From Astropecten irregularis (taxonomy: Eukaryota; Echinodermata; Asteroidea; Paxillosida; Astropectinidae): a stretch of 64,000 nt of DNA. Shown here one piece after another: positions 45,601 through 59,200 of the stretch (position 1 is its first letter; each line of letters begins with the position of its first letter). The stretch lies in contig OZ020245.1 in NCBI GenBank assembly GCA_963971285.1, positions 17,250,983 to 17,314,982 of the forward strand. The letters are read 5' to 3'. Made by a program: the position numbers and the translations under genes. The notes beneath the pieces are model-generated. The model was not told where the DNA came from, did no database searches, and worked only from the letters and a program-made list of their open reading frames with translations.

Positions 45601-47158
45601 GAAAGAAATGGACACGGTTATCTCATCAATTGAGATGAAAATGCTGATACACAAAAAAACAAACAGTCAAAATACCATTGAGAAAAATCCAGCTGCAATC
45701 AAAATGGCAGGCCCTCCTTCTCCATAATAATACATTTAAGGGCATTATTCATATAATAAAAGTTGATGAGCATTTTCCATATGTTGAAAAGCTAACTGCT
45801 AGGTTTATTTGAAATCATTCATAGCGCTGCTTAACCACCAAAATATGCATAAGTACCCAAAACCTTGATAAATACAATCAGTATGCCAGCCAAAACTCCT
45901 TAAGAATATTATGCTCTGCAAACAATGGCTGAATACAAGTCAAAAGCAGTAAACATCACCTGAAAAATGTGTACTCCGGTTTTATCAAGTGAAGACTTTT
46001 TATGCTTAAGCAAATTTTGTGCTCAAGCAGCTCTATGAAATTGGCCCATCTCAAAAGACTGGACCAGCCTCCACCTGAAGGACATGAAGACCCTGAGTAG
46101 TGATGGGAAGAGATGTAGCCATGTCTTCAGCCATTGTGTTCTACCTCCACAACCAAACCAGCTATGAGACATGATGATGATGATAGTTCAAAATTGACTC
46201 CTTCTTTTGAAGTGCATTAGTCTCGATTCGGAGGAACATGCTGTCTCAACCGTCACTTACTCTGTGTAGACAGTGCTCTGAGAAGATTTGTCGCACCCGC
46301 TCCACAGCCCGGCGAATTACGGTGTGCAGAACGCTGATCAGAACATCGCTGTCCAGAAGATTGGGGAGGCTCCTGAAGTTGGGGCTTGGAGGTGGGGGCA
46401 GAGGGGGACAAACGGCTGGAAGCGAGAAGGGGGTGAGAAGAAGAGACTTCTTTAGTCTACCTGGACAACCAATATCAGCATATGGATGACACTGATCACA
46501 ATATTGCCACAGGGTCTTGTTTTATGGTGCCAAGCTGGACTGACAATTGGTGTGGTATCATCAGTAATAATCCTGCTACTGAATTTGTAATCATACCTTG
46601 ATCTGCTTTGTCCTGCTTCATCCGTTTCCGATGTTGTTCCTCAGACTGAAAAGATAACCAAAAAAGATGTTCAACTTAAATACATTCAAATCACAGTATG
46701 AACAATTTGAAAAGAACTGAATGATTTTGGTCCAGAATAAAAAAAACTATAATTCAACAGATTTCTTTCAGAAGGTTGCCGAACTGCAATACACATTTGC
46801 AAAAAAAACCTTTGCTGCTTTTCTTCTCCTGAGAACAAACAGAGCATACTGTTAAAAACATTGAGTTAAAACCTCCAGTTCTTTTCAGAACCACATACAC
46901 TCTAAAAAAGAGTATACCGGTATATGATGTTTACCGCAAATCTTATCCTATCTAGAACTTTCACCATGCGTAGCCTCAAATAAAACGTACTAATAATAGA
47001 AGGTGTCCAAACATGCCGTGTCCGGCTCTGGCTCGTCATTGAAGCTGAAGCTCTCTTTTCCTTTTCAAACTAGAGAATCTACTTCCAAGCTGCAGCCAAA
47101 AGCCTCTATTTTGATACCCGTTATTTTAAAATGGATACACAAAATGGATCCTGAGCAG

Positions 47159-47211
<53 letters not shown>

Positions 47212-50200
47212 GGAGCTGAGGTTTGGAAAAGGGCCTTGGTGAACTTATAAAAAGAATCTAAATAACCTTGGGTTCTAATGTACATAATAATGACAGAAGT
47301 TGAAAGAAAACTACAAAACTGAAATTCAGTTCAGAAAGTTGCAGGAGGCTATTGATAGAACCTACCTTGGATTGATCAACCCTGGAGTAATGGTAGAAGA
47401 ATGGAGTGTATTCAGCCACACTGTCTGGCTTAATCTCATACAGTCCTTTACTGTTGGTGCCAGTTGGTTTCCTAGAAGAGAAAGTATTAAGAAGGCAAAG
47501 GAGTCATCTATGGCTGCGTTCGAGCGGTTACTCCCGGTAACACGAGTGTGATGCGCGCGCAATACTCTCTGGTGCAGGAGTATCCTCCCCAACGCTGGAG
47601 AGTATACTCTCGCTGACCCGAGTGTCGTACTCCGGCCGTTCGAGCGCTCAGGAGTATACTCGTGTTAACACGAGAAGCTCGCTCGAACGCAGCCTATAAG
47701 TCACTGGTTGAACTCGGTGTAGGCATAGTCTTGGCAAATGAAGGAACACAGGGTCCTACAAAGCTAAGCTCCAGGGACCAATTTCATAGAGCTACTTAGC
47801 ACACAAAAATCGCTAAGCATGACATTCCTGTCTTAATAAAAATAGGATTAACAACCAAATTTCCATGTGTTGTGTATCACTAGCAATTGTTCGTTGGCTG
47901 TTGTTCGCTGACAATGAATATCAAATCGAATTTTCAATGGTGATTGAAGCCTTTTTGTGCTAAGCAATTTTTTGTGCTAAGCATCTCTATGAAATTGGTC
48001 CCAGATCTGATGTATTACCATCGGCTTATCAGCATCAATTCAGTTCTTTCGGGGTTTTTTCAAACATAAAAATAAAAACATGGGAAACTGACTGGATTAA
48101 TTTTTAATTTTAAGCCATTGGAAAGGTGAACAAAGCAAATTTGACTGGAGCAGGATTCAAACCAGCAACCCCCCGGAATACCGTACTGGGGCTCTTTTTG
48201 CAAACTGAGCTATCCAGCCCTATGATGGTGGTGCCCCTAATAGTCAATTATCTTTGCTTGTTTGGCAGTCAGAAGCCATGAAACCATTCACATACCGCTA
48301 TATCCCAAGAATCATTTAAGATACACGCAGCATTAGCAATGATGCAATGCTGCAAACCAGTTCTGCTTTGGGTTTCTTTCATCAAGACAGTGATTGAATA
48401 CATTTTTAGGCCATTTGGAGGGTGAACAAAGAAAAACTGATTGGAGCGGGACTCGAACCTGTGACTCCTGTTTCTGTTTTATTTTAGACAATTTGACAAG
48501 CCCACAATTTACGACTTACTTAAAGTTGGCAACTGAGCTGATGACTTCTTCCACTCCAGTCTCATGACAGTGCTGCAGATCAACAAATAAACAAACAACA
48601 ACAACAATTTAAGTAAACAAAATACAATTTTAGGGTAACAAACAAATATAAGACATAATTGAATAAGTTTAATACTGTGGAGCAAAACAGTGGCTATTTA
48701 TTGAAACAGACATACACGATACTGTACTTACATCCTTTGGCAATGCCTTGACGATCTCACTGTGAGACAGCGGATTGATGTAGAGCTGGTGCAGGACCTC
48801 TCTCCGGACGCGGTCAGTGTTGGTCACCTGGCCCACGCCGGGGACGTAGCGCTCGCTGACCAACACAATCAGTAGATGGAGAAACTCCTCCATGATGGTT
48901 AGGCCCAATGACCGCTGCTGGATGTCCTGCAAGTGGGCGACAGACAAAACAAAAATAAGGCCCTACTGGTCAACTGACCGGTCAACTGACCTTTGACAAA
49001 GCTGAGAATTGACCCTGGTGCTAGGGCACCTGTGACTGCCAATCAGCAATGAGCAGTGGCAGCCAAAATATCTTGGAGAAATCCAACGATGAAATGAATA
49101 CTACTTTTGCCAAGAGCTAGGAGGCCCGATATCTCAATTCCTAGCAGAATCTTCTTCAAAGGCCTCCAAGAAAGATCCTCAGACTAGGTTTGAAACACCA
49201 GGGATCAATTTCACCAAACTCATCGTAACTTACTATCAATCGTAGGACATATGAAGCACAGGAACCCCGCGTAGAAGTTGTAGGATACAATGCATTATCC
49301 TTCGTATCTCGTGTAACGATCGATCGTACGGCTTCGTGAAATCATCATGCACATTATTCAATGTCATTTTTTTCAGTTATTACTTATTTAAAGTATACAA
49401 TTCAGAATATTTTGCTTGAGGAAACAAAAATCTAATTCCAAAGACTATTTTTTTAAATCTCTTGCCTGAGGATTTCATTTGTTGGAAGCTTACCTCAGGA
49501 GTGGAGCTGGCTTCAAATTCCACAGTCAAGAACCTGATGAGGTTGAAGCGATCCAGAGCACGTATCATGAAGTCATTGCTGTCCATCAGGCAGGCACAAG
49601 TCTGCATGAACAGAGACAAGCAACATCAGACGACAGCGAATCCAAACCAATAAACATAAACATGAACAAATTTGGTCGGTCTTCCCATTTTTGAAACCAA
49701 GGATGACTTTAAGCAAACAAATTTATTGCCTTTTAATGACATAGATAAGCACTTCACTAAGTGCCTTTTGAGCACACATGAAAAAAACATGCGCTGGCTC
49801 AGGTGGGATTCGAACCCATGACCTCCTGCTTTCTAGTGCAGATGCCATACAGCTAGGCCACCGAGCTAGCTGGGTCACCGGAGTGAATCGAATCCCTTAT
49901 CGGTGGGCACCATAATTATTATTGATTTATTCATGAAGGAGATAGAAGTATGCAAACAATTTTATTGCCCTTCATACAATGACGTAGATAAACACTTCAC
50001 TAAGTGCCTTTTGAGCACAAATGAAAAAATCATGCGCTGGCTCAGTTGGGATTCGAACTCAATAATAACAAGGATAACTTTTTTGTTCTCGGTAAATGTC
50101 TATGCTTAAAGCAGCTATTTGAAGTTGGCCCATGGTTTCTGGCTTCCCTTCATTATTCTTTCCCAGATTTTACAATCCTTTGATTTCCTCCTCCTACTCT

Positions 50201-53200
50201 CTCCCTCTGATCTACCAGGCAAGTAGCTTGATCCAAGAAGGTACCTGAAGCATGATGATATCCTTGTCATACATCTCCCGCTGACAGGCCACATTCTGAT
50301 AGTAGTAGATCTGCCGAGACGAACAAAACAATCCGATAATCAAAATTCAATAGAGGCTCTGCAATGTTCACAATTCTTAATGGTAGACTTTGGAGAACCC
50401 GTCTTAAAGTCAACAGCGCACGCGCACACACGCGTACGCATGCGCAAAACAACGTGTGCATGTTCACAATTGCGTGCGCGTCCGCTGTTTATTTAAAGAC
50501 CGGTTCTCCAAAGTCTCCCATTGGATTGGTTTGTCCAGGAACTCTAAAGAGATAAAACAGTTTTCACACACACACAAAAAACAATGTGACAAGCATCAAA
50601 TTGTACCCTACCTGATTCAGCAGAGAATAACCGTTGCGGCGCCACATCGCGGCGTACACCTGCGCCATCAGCACTTGGGTCCGAAGGGGCTCCTCCATTA
50701 GTTCCAGGGGGGACAATGGATGCTGCCGACCAAAAAAAATAATACCGTAATAATCAAGGAAATCAAATCCCAACTTTAGAAAAAAAACTTTTAATCATCA
50801 AATAAACACAACAGAAACTATTGGATAAATTTAAAGTCATTGAACATGTGGAAAAGTGAAAAAAGAAAGTTTGATTGGAGCGGGATACGAACCAGCGACA
50901 TCCTGAATAACTTACAGGTGCTCTTCCAACAGAGCTATCCAGCCCTATTGGTGGTGTCCATAAAAGTCAATCATCTTTGTTCGTTTGGTAATCACAATCC
51001 ATGAAACCATGAAATAATTGCTACCCTACACTAACATACCTGAGGCAAGAGACCATCAGTCATGTAGCTCAGGTTGTACCTGCTCAACTCCAGCTGAAGA
51101 CCTGTTAGTGACAATGGGACAACAAGAACTGAGCATTGGGTATAAGGTAAGACATTCCCAAAGACTGGTTTCACAAACTTCCTCATTTATCAATGATGAG
51201 TTTTGTTGCTACAGTTGTCGTAAATTTGGGAACCAGACCAATCAGCCACTAAGACGTAAATTCGCAAGGTCTCTTTGAGAGTGGTCAACGGTGCAGCTTA
51301 TGGACACTTCTAGCTGGCTTGTACATATCCTTCATGTTGACCCCCTGAATCATGTATTGACTATTCTAGCTTTGCTCTTAAACTCTATTAGCAATGCCAC
51401 ATGATTTACATACCGCATGTGACCGAGTTTGACCGAGGTTATGGAAAGGCATCCTCCAATACACAAATTGATGCCATTTTGCTTGACGTAACGTTTTAAA
51501 TTTTGTATTCTTTACTACAAACTTTTCCTTGAGTTTACTTTTATTTCCGTATGTACAAGGCAATTCTTTTACAAACACGAGTTTTATCCTTCACCATGGT
51601 CAAGCAGCGTTTATATTTTCATTGTAATCCTGACTCTCGATGCCCTGGCAAGAGAGGAAATGTACATTTTTGGCCTTTTCCAAAACCTAAGTCCAACGGA
51701 GAGAAATGCTTTCGGTGGTTGAGGGTATGTAACGTGTGTGGGCCATCATCACACGTTGTGTGCTTCATTGCTTGGCCATTGCTATGATGAGCGTGGCCTA
51801 CTGGATCGGTATATTGGTCAATGCTTAATGTTTGATTGACAAGCCGGAAGGGTCCATTACGGATGACACCAGGGGAGGGGACCTTGGCTTACACGCCAAG
51901 CAGCTTAAAATGCTCTAGAATTGTTCATCTCTGCGTCTTGATCGAATGGCATTTATACGTACCTGATAAGAATCTGACAAGAGTGCAGTGAACAGTCACT
52001 GGTTTGGTTGACACGTTGTAGATGAGACACACTGCCTTATGACCAGCCACTGCAAATTACAACAACAAGAACAGAAAAACTGTTTAATAGTTGACTATTA
52101 ACCAAAATGTCACAATTTGATGGTGAACAAGTAAAAATCCAAGATGAATGACTACCGTATTAGAAACACCACTCCTACTCACCTTCTACTTCCCTCTCCG
52201 GACAGCTGCTGACTATTTTGCGTAGGGCAGTCATGGCGGCACGATACGTTCTCAGTAGGAGAGAGCGCTATCATTATTACAAAGAAAACAAATGAGAGGA
52301 ATAGTCAATGCCTTCTTATCCGGAAAGAAGAAAAAATTAGATTCCATGTTAGGGCAACAGGTTTTACGGAAAAAGCTATCTTAGGGCAACAGACCGCATT
52401 ACGACAACAAATTTGTGATGCCCTTGTATTTTTTCTCAAAAACTATAAAAAATATTTCACCGTCCGAATTTTTTTTTTTTTATTCTCGCAGTCTAAAATC
52501 TTTGCCAATAAAATTTGGTTCAGTCAAGTTTCCTAACAAGGGAAAAACAAGAAGGGTTTAGTTTTGTGCACAAGTCTATGAGATTGCTGCCCTAATGTGG
52601 AATCCATATGAATTTGTATTATAATTACAAATGGGGTAATTAGTGGACATTAGGGAGACATCGGGACTTAGGGAGACTTTTTGATGTATCCCTAAGGTAC
52701 CAGCTACCTTTTAAAGACATATTTGTAATGTCCATATTTTAATAGAAGACAGAGAATGCTTTCAATATAAACATATGTCAATTTCAAGTTCAATGGTTTG
52801 GTGGATGTGTAGAAATAGGTAAGTAAAGTTTGTGCACGACCCTATGGGAAAGTCACCCTAAGGTCCCATCCTCGGTTATGTATATTACTACACGTTAGTA
52901 GTATCATTAATTTGCGTTCGTATTGCAAGAAGAAGCTCTGTCTTACGTCCGATGCACACCAGTCCAGGAGTAGGGTCAGGCACGGGCCCAGCTTGATCTG
53001 AAGATTGAAGGCCATCTCCCACTCTGGTTCAATCTCGATGTGCTTGCCTACCTGCCTCACAACCTGGTCCATACCCTAAGACAAAAAAATCCATCCCAAC
53101 AAAGAATAAACCACAATAATCGCAGAAATGGCAGGTCAATCATCGTATATCCTTACATGGATAACCAGTCTAGGGGCTTTCACGAAATGAAGCTTGAGGC

Positions 53201-56200
53201 TAGTAGACTAGGGATTTATTTTGCTACCGCCATTTTGTGTCCTTGGTGAAATGAAGGGCTTATGGTTAGATATGTGGCAACGCTGGAGTCTTTCTTTGGT
53301 TTCATCACGCAGCCTGATCTCTTCGCTTCATTTTGTGGGCCACAAAAACTTGAGGTTTACTTACGTGCATTGCACTCAACAGATCCAGAAGCACCGTCAC
53401 TCCCTCCATCACCCGATCACGGACTGCTGGGGTCCACTCTTCCGGCTTATTTGACAAAATGTACCTGGGATAAATTTCACAAGATTTCATTCTTTTAAAT
53501 TTCCCCTTTATAACTAAAAAGCACTCAAGATAAAAGTATGAAGGGCTAGAAAAAGGAAGAAGGATAGAGCTGGAGATATAAATTGACAATCATCTCGCAG
53601 GAAAAACATCACAAAGATTGAGTGGAAAGCTACTAGACTTTTTGGTCTACCGCTAGGAACCTCTAGGAATAGTCAGAACAAATTGGATTCATCACTCAAA
53701 AAACAAGCCAAGACAGTCAACAACTTCATATCCAACTGAGGTATGAAATGTCTTCTTTGCCAAGAAGCTTGGGCTTGAAGTTGCTGATCGTGCGAGGCTG
53801 GTAATCTTTACCTGAGATCGATTAGGACAAACTGGAAGCGTCTCAGTCCGTTCAGATTCATGCGCTGGAAGCGGAACTTCCCGGTCCCGGCACCTGTATC
53901 GGAGACAAGGTGGTATGGGTATTTATATTCAAGTTTGACATAGTCTGCAAGCAACCTCCACAATGAAGCACAGAAGCAGTATAAAAGCAGTTAAGTCTGG
54001 ATATGAGACAATGTACGTACCTTCTCTGTACTTCTGCGTGTAATCCACAAACGTCTTGATGATAACAGCCAGTAGGTTATGGTCTGAGATCAGCATCCGA
54101 GACTGTACAAATGACAGAAAAATGTACTACGTAATTTTGTCACTGACATGCCAAAAAACCTGTGAATTAACTGAAACAATGAGTACCTTATATCAAACAT
54201 TTTATTAAAAATCATCTAATTATTAAATACAACTTCAGCACACAAATTGAAGAAAGAATTGTTTTTGACGTCAGAATCCATACGATGTTAAAGACTTTTT
54301 TCTTACCACGGTCGGGACAGTGTATATCTGCACAGAGAGTGACGTCACTGATACGACATGATCATGGTCATCCTCAGCAAAGTCATGCAGGATCTGACTG
54401 TAGTGCTGTAGGACAGAGAACAGGAGGCATATCATTGAGGGATATAACAAAATTGGATTTTAGGAAAGCTTTTAATAGCAGGAAAACGATTGCACACTAC
54501 ATGTAGGAATACAATGACTGGAGCCTTTTTTCACGTTGTTAGTTGACAGAACAAGAACTCTGAAGAACTCTGATCATGTGGTCATCCTTCTTCACTTTAT
54601 TTAGGGTTAGTAACAGATTTCTATGCTAGCTGAGTATTAAGCAAGAAATTTGTAGTTTACAAATAAAGTAAGCAACTGACAATTCCTCCCTTGTCCATAA
54701 AATTGGATCTTGTTAAGCAGGGGAATTCTTCTGTAAGTGCTTACAGTTTAGCTCAGGGCAAATTGTGCCCCGACTTCAGACAATAGTTTGGACAAGTCAC
54801 CATTGATGTCCGATTCTGGGCTTACATTAAGTCCAGCCATAAGACACAGCTCAGACAAGAAGCACACACCGAAACTTAATTCCCTACAAATGAACAGGAT
54901 TTCTCAAAGAAAATGTGGTTGTAGAGAACAAAAATGTGTTGCTTAGCGAGTGATGCTCTAAGCACACTAGACAATCCAAGGTTCAAGTAAAGAGTCGGCT
55001 GGTTTTTTCATTCCAGGGGCCAATTTCATAGAGCTGCTTAGCACAAACATTTGCCAAGCATGACATTTCTGTCTTAATAGTAAAAACAGGATTAACAACA
55101 AAATTTCCGTGTGTTGTGTATCACTTGCAATTGTTCTTTGGCTGTTGTTCGCTAACCATGAATATCAAATGGAATTTTCAATGGTGGTTTGTTTTATTGG
55201 GCAAGCTTTTTTTGTATTAAGCAATTTTTTTGTGCTAAGCAGCTCAAAAAAGGAGGTCTACAAGGAGGTCAGGGATAATGTTTGGTGAGTCTTTATTTCA
55301 TCCGTCACCACATGGACGATGGTCGCCATCTACTCACCTTAGTGAACATGATAGCAAACTTCTTCTTGAATTCCATGTCCATGAGAAGGGTGCTCATGAA
55401 TAACTTGTGCCACTGTATCCTAGCAACTGCAGGACCAGATCGGGATCACAAATCCAAGAAAAGGAAACAAAAATCAAATTTAGGTCATTCCGAGGGCTAT
55501 CCCTGGTTGTATTGATCAAAAACTGGGCTTCATTATACACACTAAATAGATTAAAATCAATTTCAAAACCAAATTCCGAGTTGTCCGAGTCTTATAGTAT
55601 TATGCGAATATATCTGACCTTTCCACAGCTTGGTGTCCTTCAGCATAATCTGTTCCAGGATGGTGTATTCCGAGGCATGCAGTGGCTTCATGAGCTCTTG
55701 ACATAGAAGGTGCCGCAACCCATCTAGAAAAAATACACAGAGATAGAGAGATGACCCATCTGAATCTATTACAGCCTAAAGGCGCCTTTCCATATGTGCG
55801 TTTTTTCATCCGCTGCGTATACGCTGCGTGTACGTTGAGTGTGCGTTTAAATTGCCCATTAAAAAGACACACGCGACCTTTTCAAACGCACGCGCACATA
55901 TGGAAAGGGTCGCTTGTTTTTTTATAATGATCGATTTTTTTGCAACGTGACGGACACGCAACGTATACGCAGCGGATGAAAAAACGCACATATGGAAAGG
56001 CGCCTTAACACTGTGCACTATTATTATTGGGGCTGAGCTGAGACTCCATTGTAAAATTGTAGTGCCTAAGCTTCACAAACACGCTTCCTTACAAAATCAA
56101 ACAATACCCTAAGTTGGAAGTGGACTGGATTTAGATTTTGTTCAGGGTTTATGAAGTTCAAGAATGGAATAAACCACTGAGTGAAAATACAGCAGCAGCA

Positions 56201-59200
56201 GCAGCAAAAACAACAGCAGCAGCAGCAGCAGCAGCAAAAACAACAGCAACATCAGCAGCAGCAGCAAAAACAACAACAGCAGCAACAGTAGCAGCAACAG
56301 CAACAACACCAACATCAGCAGCAGCAGTTAAAACTATAACAGCAGCAACAGCAACAGCAGCAACAACAACAACAGCAACAGCAGCAACAGCAGCAGTTCC
56401 AAGCTTAAAAAACAAAGAATGAAGAATATACAATCAAACAAAATACCTGCATAGGAGGCGACTTCTGAGAGCCATCCCAGGAGCTTGAGGGCGTAGGTCT
56501 GGTGAGCTACAACAGTGGAGTGCATGACATGCACCTTGAGGGGCTTGGCATCGTGCAGCGACGTGTTGCGCTTGATGATATTCCGGGCACGCTCACAGTC
56601 CTTGTAGGGCCCATTGCGCACAGTACTTCGGCCCTTTGGGTGCAAACCAAAAAATTCAAAGAAATATGAATAGTCTAGTCTTTGACAAAAGGTAAATATG
56701 GGAATCCTTTGGATTAGACAATGATGTGCCATTTAAATTAGAATATAGCTAGGGTAAGGAGGAATTGTAATAAACTAATGGAGTGGTGAGGTTTCCCAAT
56801 GATGTTTCACTTCAAAACCATTTCCATGTATTTTACTCCAGTGAATACTGCGTGGCTGCCTGGGGCATGGCTATCAGAAAGGAGTACTACTCGAAGGTAG
56901 ATGCAGCAGCGTTCAGCCTGCTTTTCAGAGAAGCAAATTTCCAGCACATGACTTGACATGACTATCAAGTAGTTCTTATTCTCACCTCTCTGTCTACGAT
57001 TGTTGCAAAATCAACAGCCTCCTTTGGCGTACAGTTCACTGCCTTCTTCAGGGTATCAATCACCTTCAATAAAAAAAACCCACAATTTCCATAAATAACA
57101 ACCCCAAAACAATCATTTTTGTGTGAAAAACATATCATACTGTAATAAACACACAAGGGGTTGATTTTACGAAGCCCTACGATCGATTATAACTCAAATT
57201 ACAAAGGATACTAAGGAGGATCATATACTATGTAGGGCTGCAATGCATCTTATGATTGATAGCAAGGTCAGTGAGTTTGGTGAAATCTACCCCAGGATCG
57301 ATACAAAAATTCTGTTTCATGGACTTTTTTCGCACCTCATACCAAAATGTTCTGAGTAACTTGTTGAAAACTTTGATGCTCAGAGAAAAAGTTGGAAGAT
57401 ATTTTCTTCAACATTAAGGCAAATATGTTTTTTTTATAATTACACTAGATGTACTTTCTTATGTATTCAGCCAACATCACAGGATAAGAGGATAAAACAT
57501 ACCTGCTCATATGTGTGGATTTCATCGTTAAACAACATCGTGCAGTATGTGTCGTCCATTGCCCTAGAAGAAAGACGGAATGATGAAAATAACAAATGAA
57601 ATGACCATATTTGTATAAAGATGTCTTTTTGTACAAAATTCAAGGTAGAGAGAAAACACACAGAAATTATCAATCAATAACTTGCTTGGATTAGATACAT
57701 GATACCTTCGCCTTGAGAACTATAGTTTGTCAACTTCCAACACCTCGGGGAGCTAGAATCAACTGCCCATCCTCAAACCATGTGATATTTGTATACAGTG
57801 TATCAATCCAGAGACTAATTTAGAGGAATTTTTTTTTAAGAAATCTCCCCTCTCCCAAAGATGAACATTCACATAAAAAATGCCCTCTTGACAAACCAAA
57901 TTGACAGCCAACTGTATTGATCTTGTTGATTAATCAACATTTAGGAGTTTTGCTTCAAGGGGTAAGCCTTCTGGCAAGTTGTACTCTCAAACAGATTCCA
58001 TATGGCAAAACATCTTTCAGGGCTAAATAAGACTTGAAGCTATGCATGGTGGAAGTACTAGGTTTGCGGTGACACCATGTAATCTCTTCTGTAAGAGTGT
58101 GTGGTTCTGAGAAGAACTGTTGGTTCTTTCAGGTTCTTTGAGGGCTTTGATGTGGATACTGCAGGACTGAGACGGGTAACAATTATTACTCAGGGCTTGA
58201 GTCCTGTCTGTATTTGCAAGACGGTAAAAAAAAGGTGAGGGGAATGGGGCCTTACTTAGGACGGAGCTCCTCTATTGGCACCTCAGGGTCTTCCTGTAGC
58301 AGCATGTCGCAGCAGTAATGTAGGATGATGCAGAACAAGGCTGAGGAGTAGGACTGCATGTCCAATGGCAGGTGCTCCAGCGGGTCCTGTATAGTGAGGG
58401 CCAATATAACAAAATATTGACTGGCTATGGGGGCCAATATACATAAATATTGACTGCTTCCAAGGGCCAATCAACAGAAATGTTGACTGCTTCCAAGGGC
58501 CAATATACAGAAATATTGACTGGCTACAAGGGCCAATATAAAGTAATATTGACCAGCTCCAAGTGGCCAATACAAGGGGTATAGTTTTTACAAAGTGTCC
58601 CTAATACATCGGAGAACTTGCACCATCTATTATCCTTTACTATGAATTCTAAATTTAGCATGTGTGTGTTTCTCCCTGTTCAAGGAGCAGATTGACTTCA
58701 TTCTCACTTGAAGAACAGCTAATTTGCACCGTCAAGTAAAGGGACAATGAATGTTGGTGCAAGTTCACTGATGTAACAGTGTTTCCCTGGGAATTCCTTA
58801 GGGGCGCTTTGATAGATTGGGAAAGATTGGTGAAGTAACGTATCATGCAAAATGTCAGAGAAACAATGAGCAATGGGAGGGGTAAGTGGGGGAAATCACC
58901 ACAGTGACCTCAATCCTAACCTTTGCTTGCTTCTCTGGATTCGGTGTGTGGATACTGCAGTATGGGTCACTCTTCCACGCCTCAATGTCACCACAATCGC
59001 AGTAGCCTCCTCCACCTGATGTGTTCATCTGAACAAAACAAGATAGGAACATGACTTAAGCACCAAAAAACCTTTAAAAAAAATCAGAATGCCAGTCCAA
59101 ACTCCCTGTAAATGTTATTATGCTCAGCAAACAATGGCTGAATATAAGTCAAAACCAGTATTAAAACATCACATGAAAAATTTGGTAGGTAATCTGTTTG

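Noticed and set aside
49795..49880. Candidate tRNA genes at this and other 'ggttcgaatcc' sites
   Set aside because: A-box and B-box likeness is present, but I see no complete acceptor and anticodon stems, the sequences recur with shared non-tRNA tails, and they sit in introns as SINE copies do.
56138..56433. Ala/Thr-rich and Ala/Val-rich ORFs over the CAG tract
   Set aside because: Open on both strands and in several frames because of the triplet repeat; located in a UBR intron; no conserved sequence.
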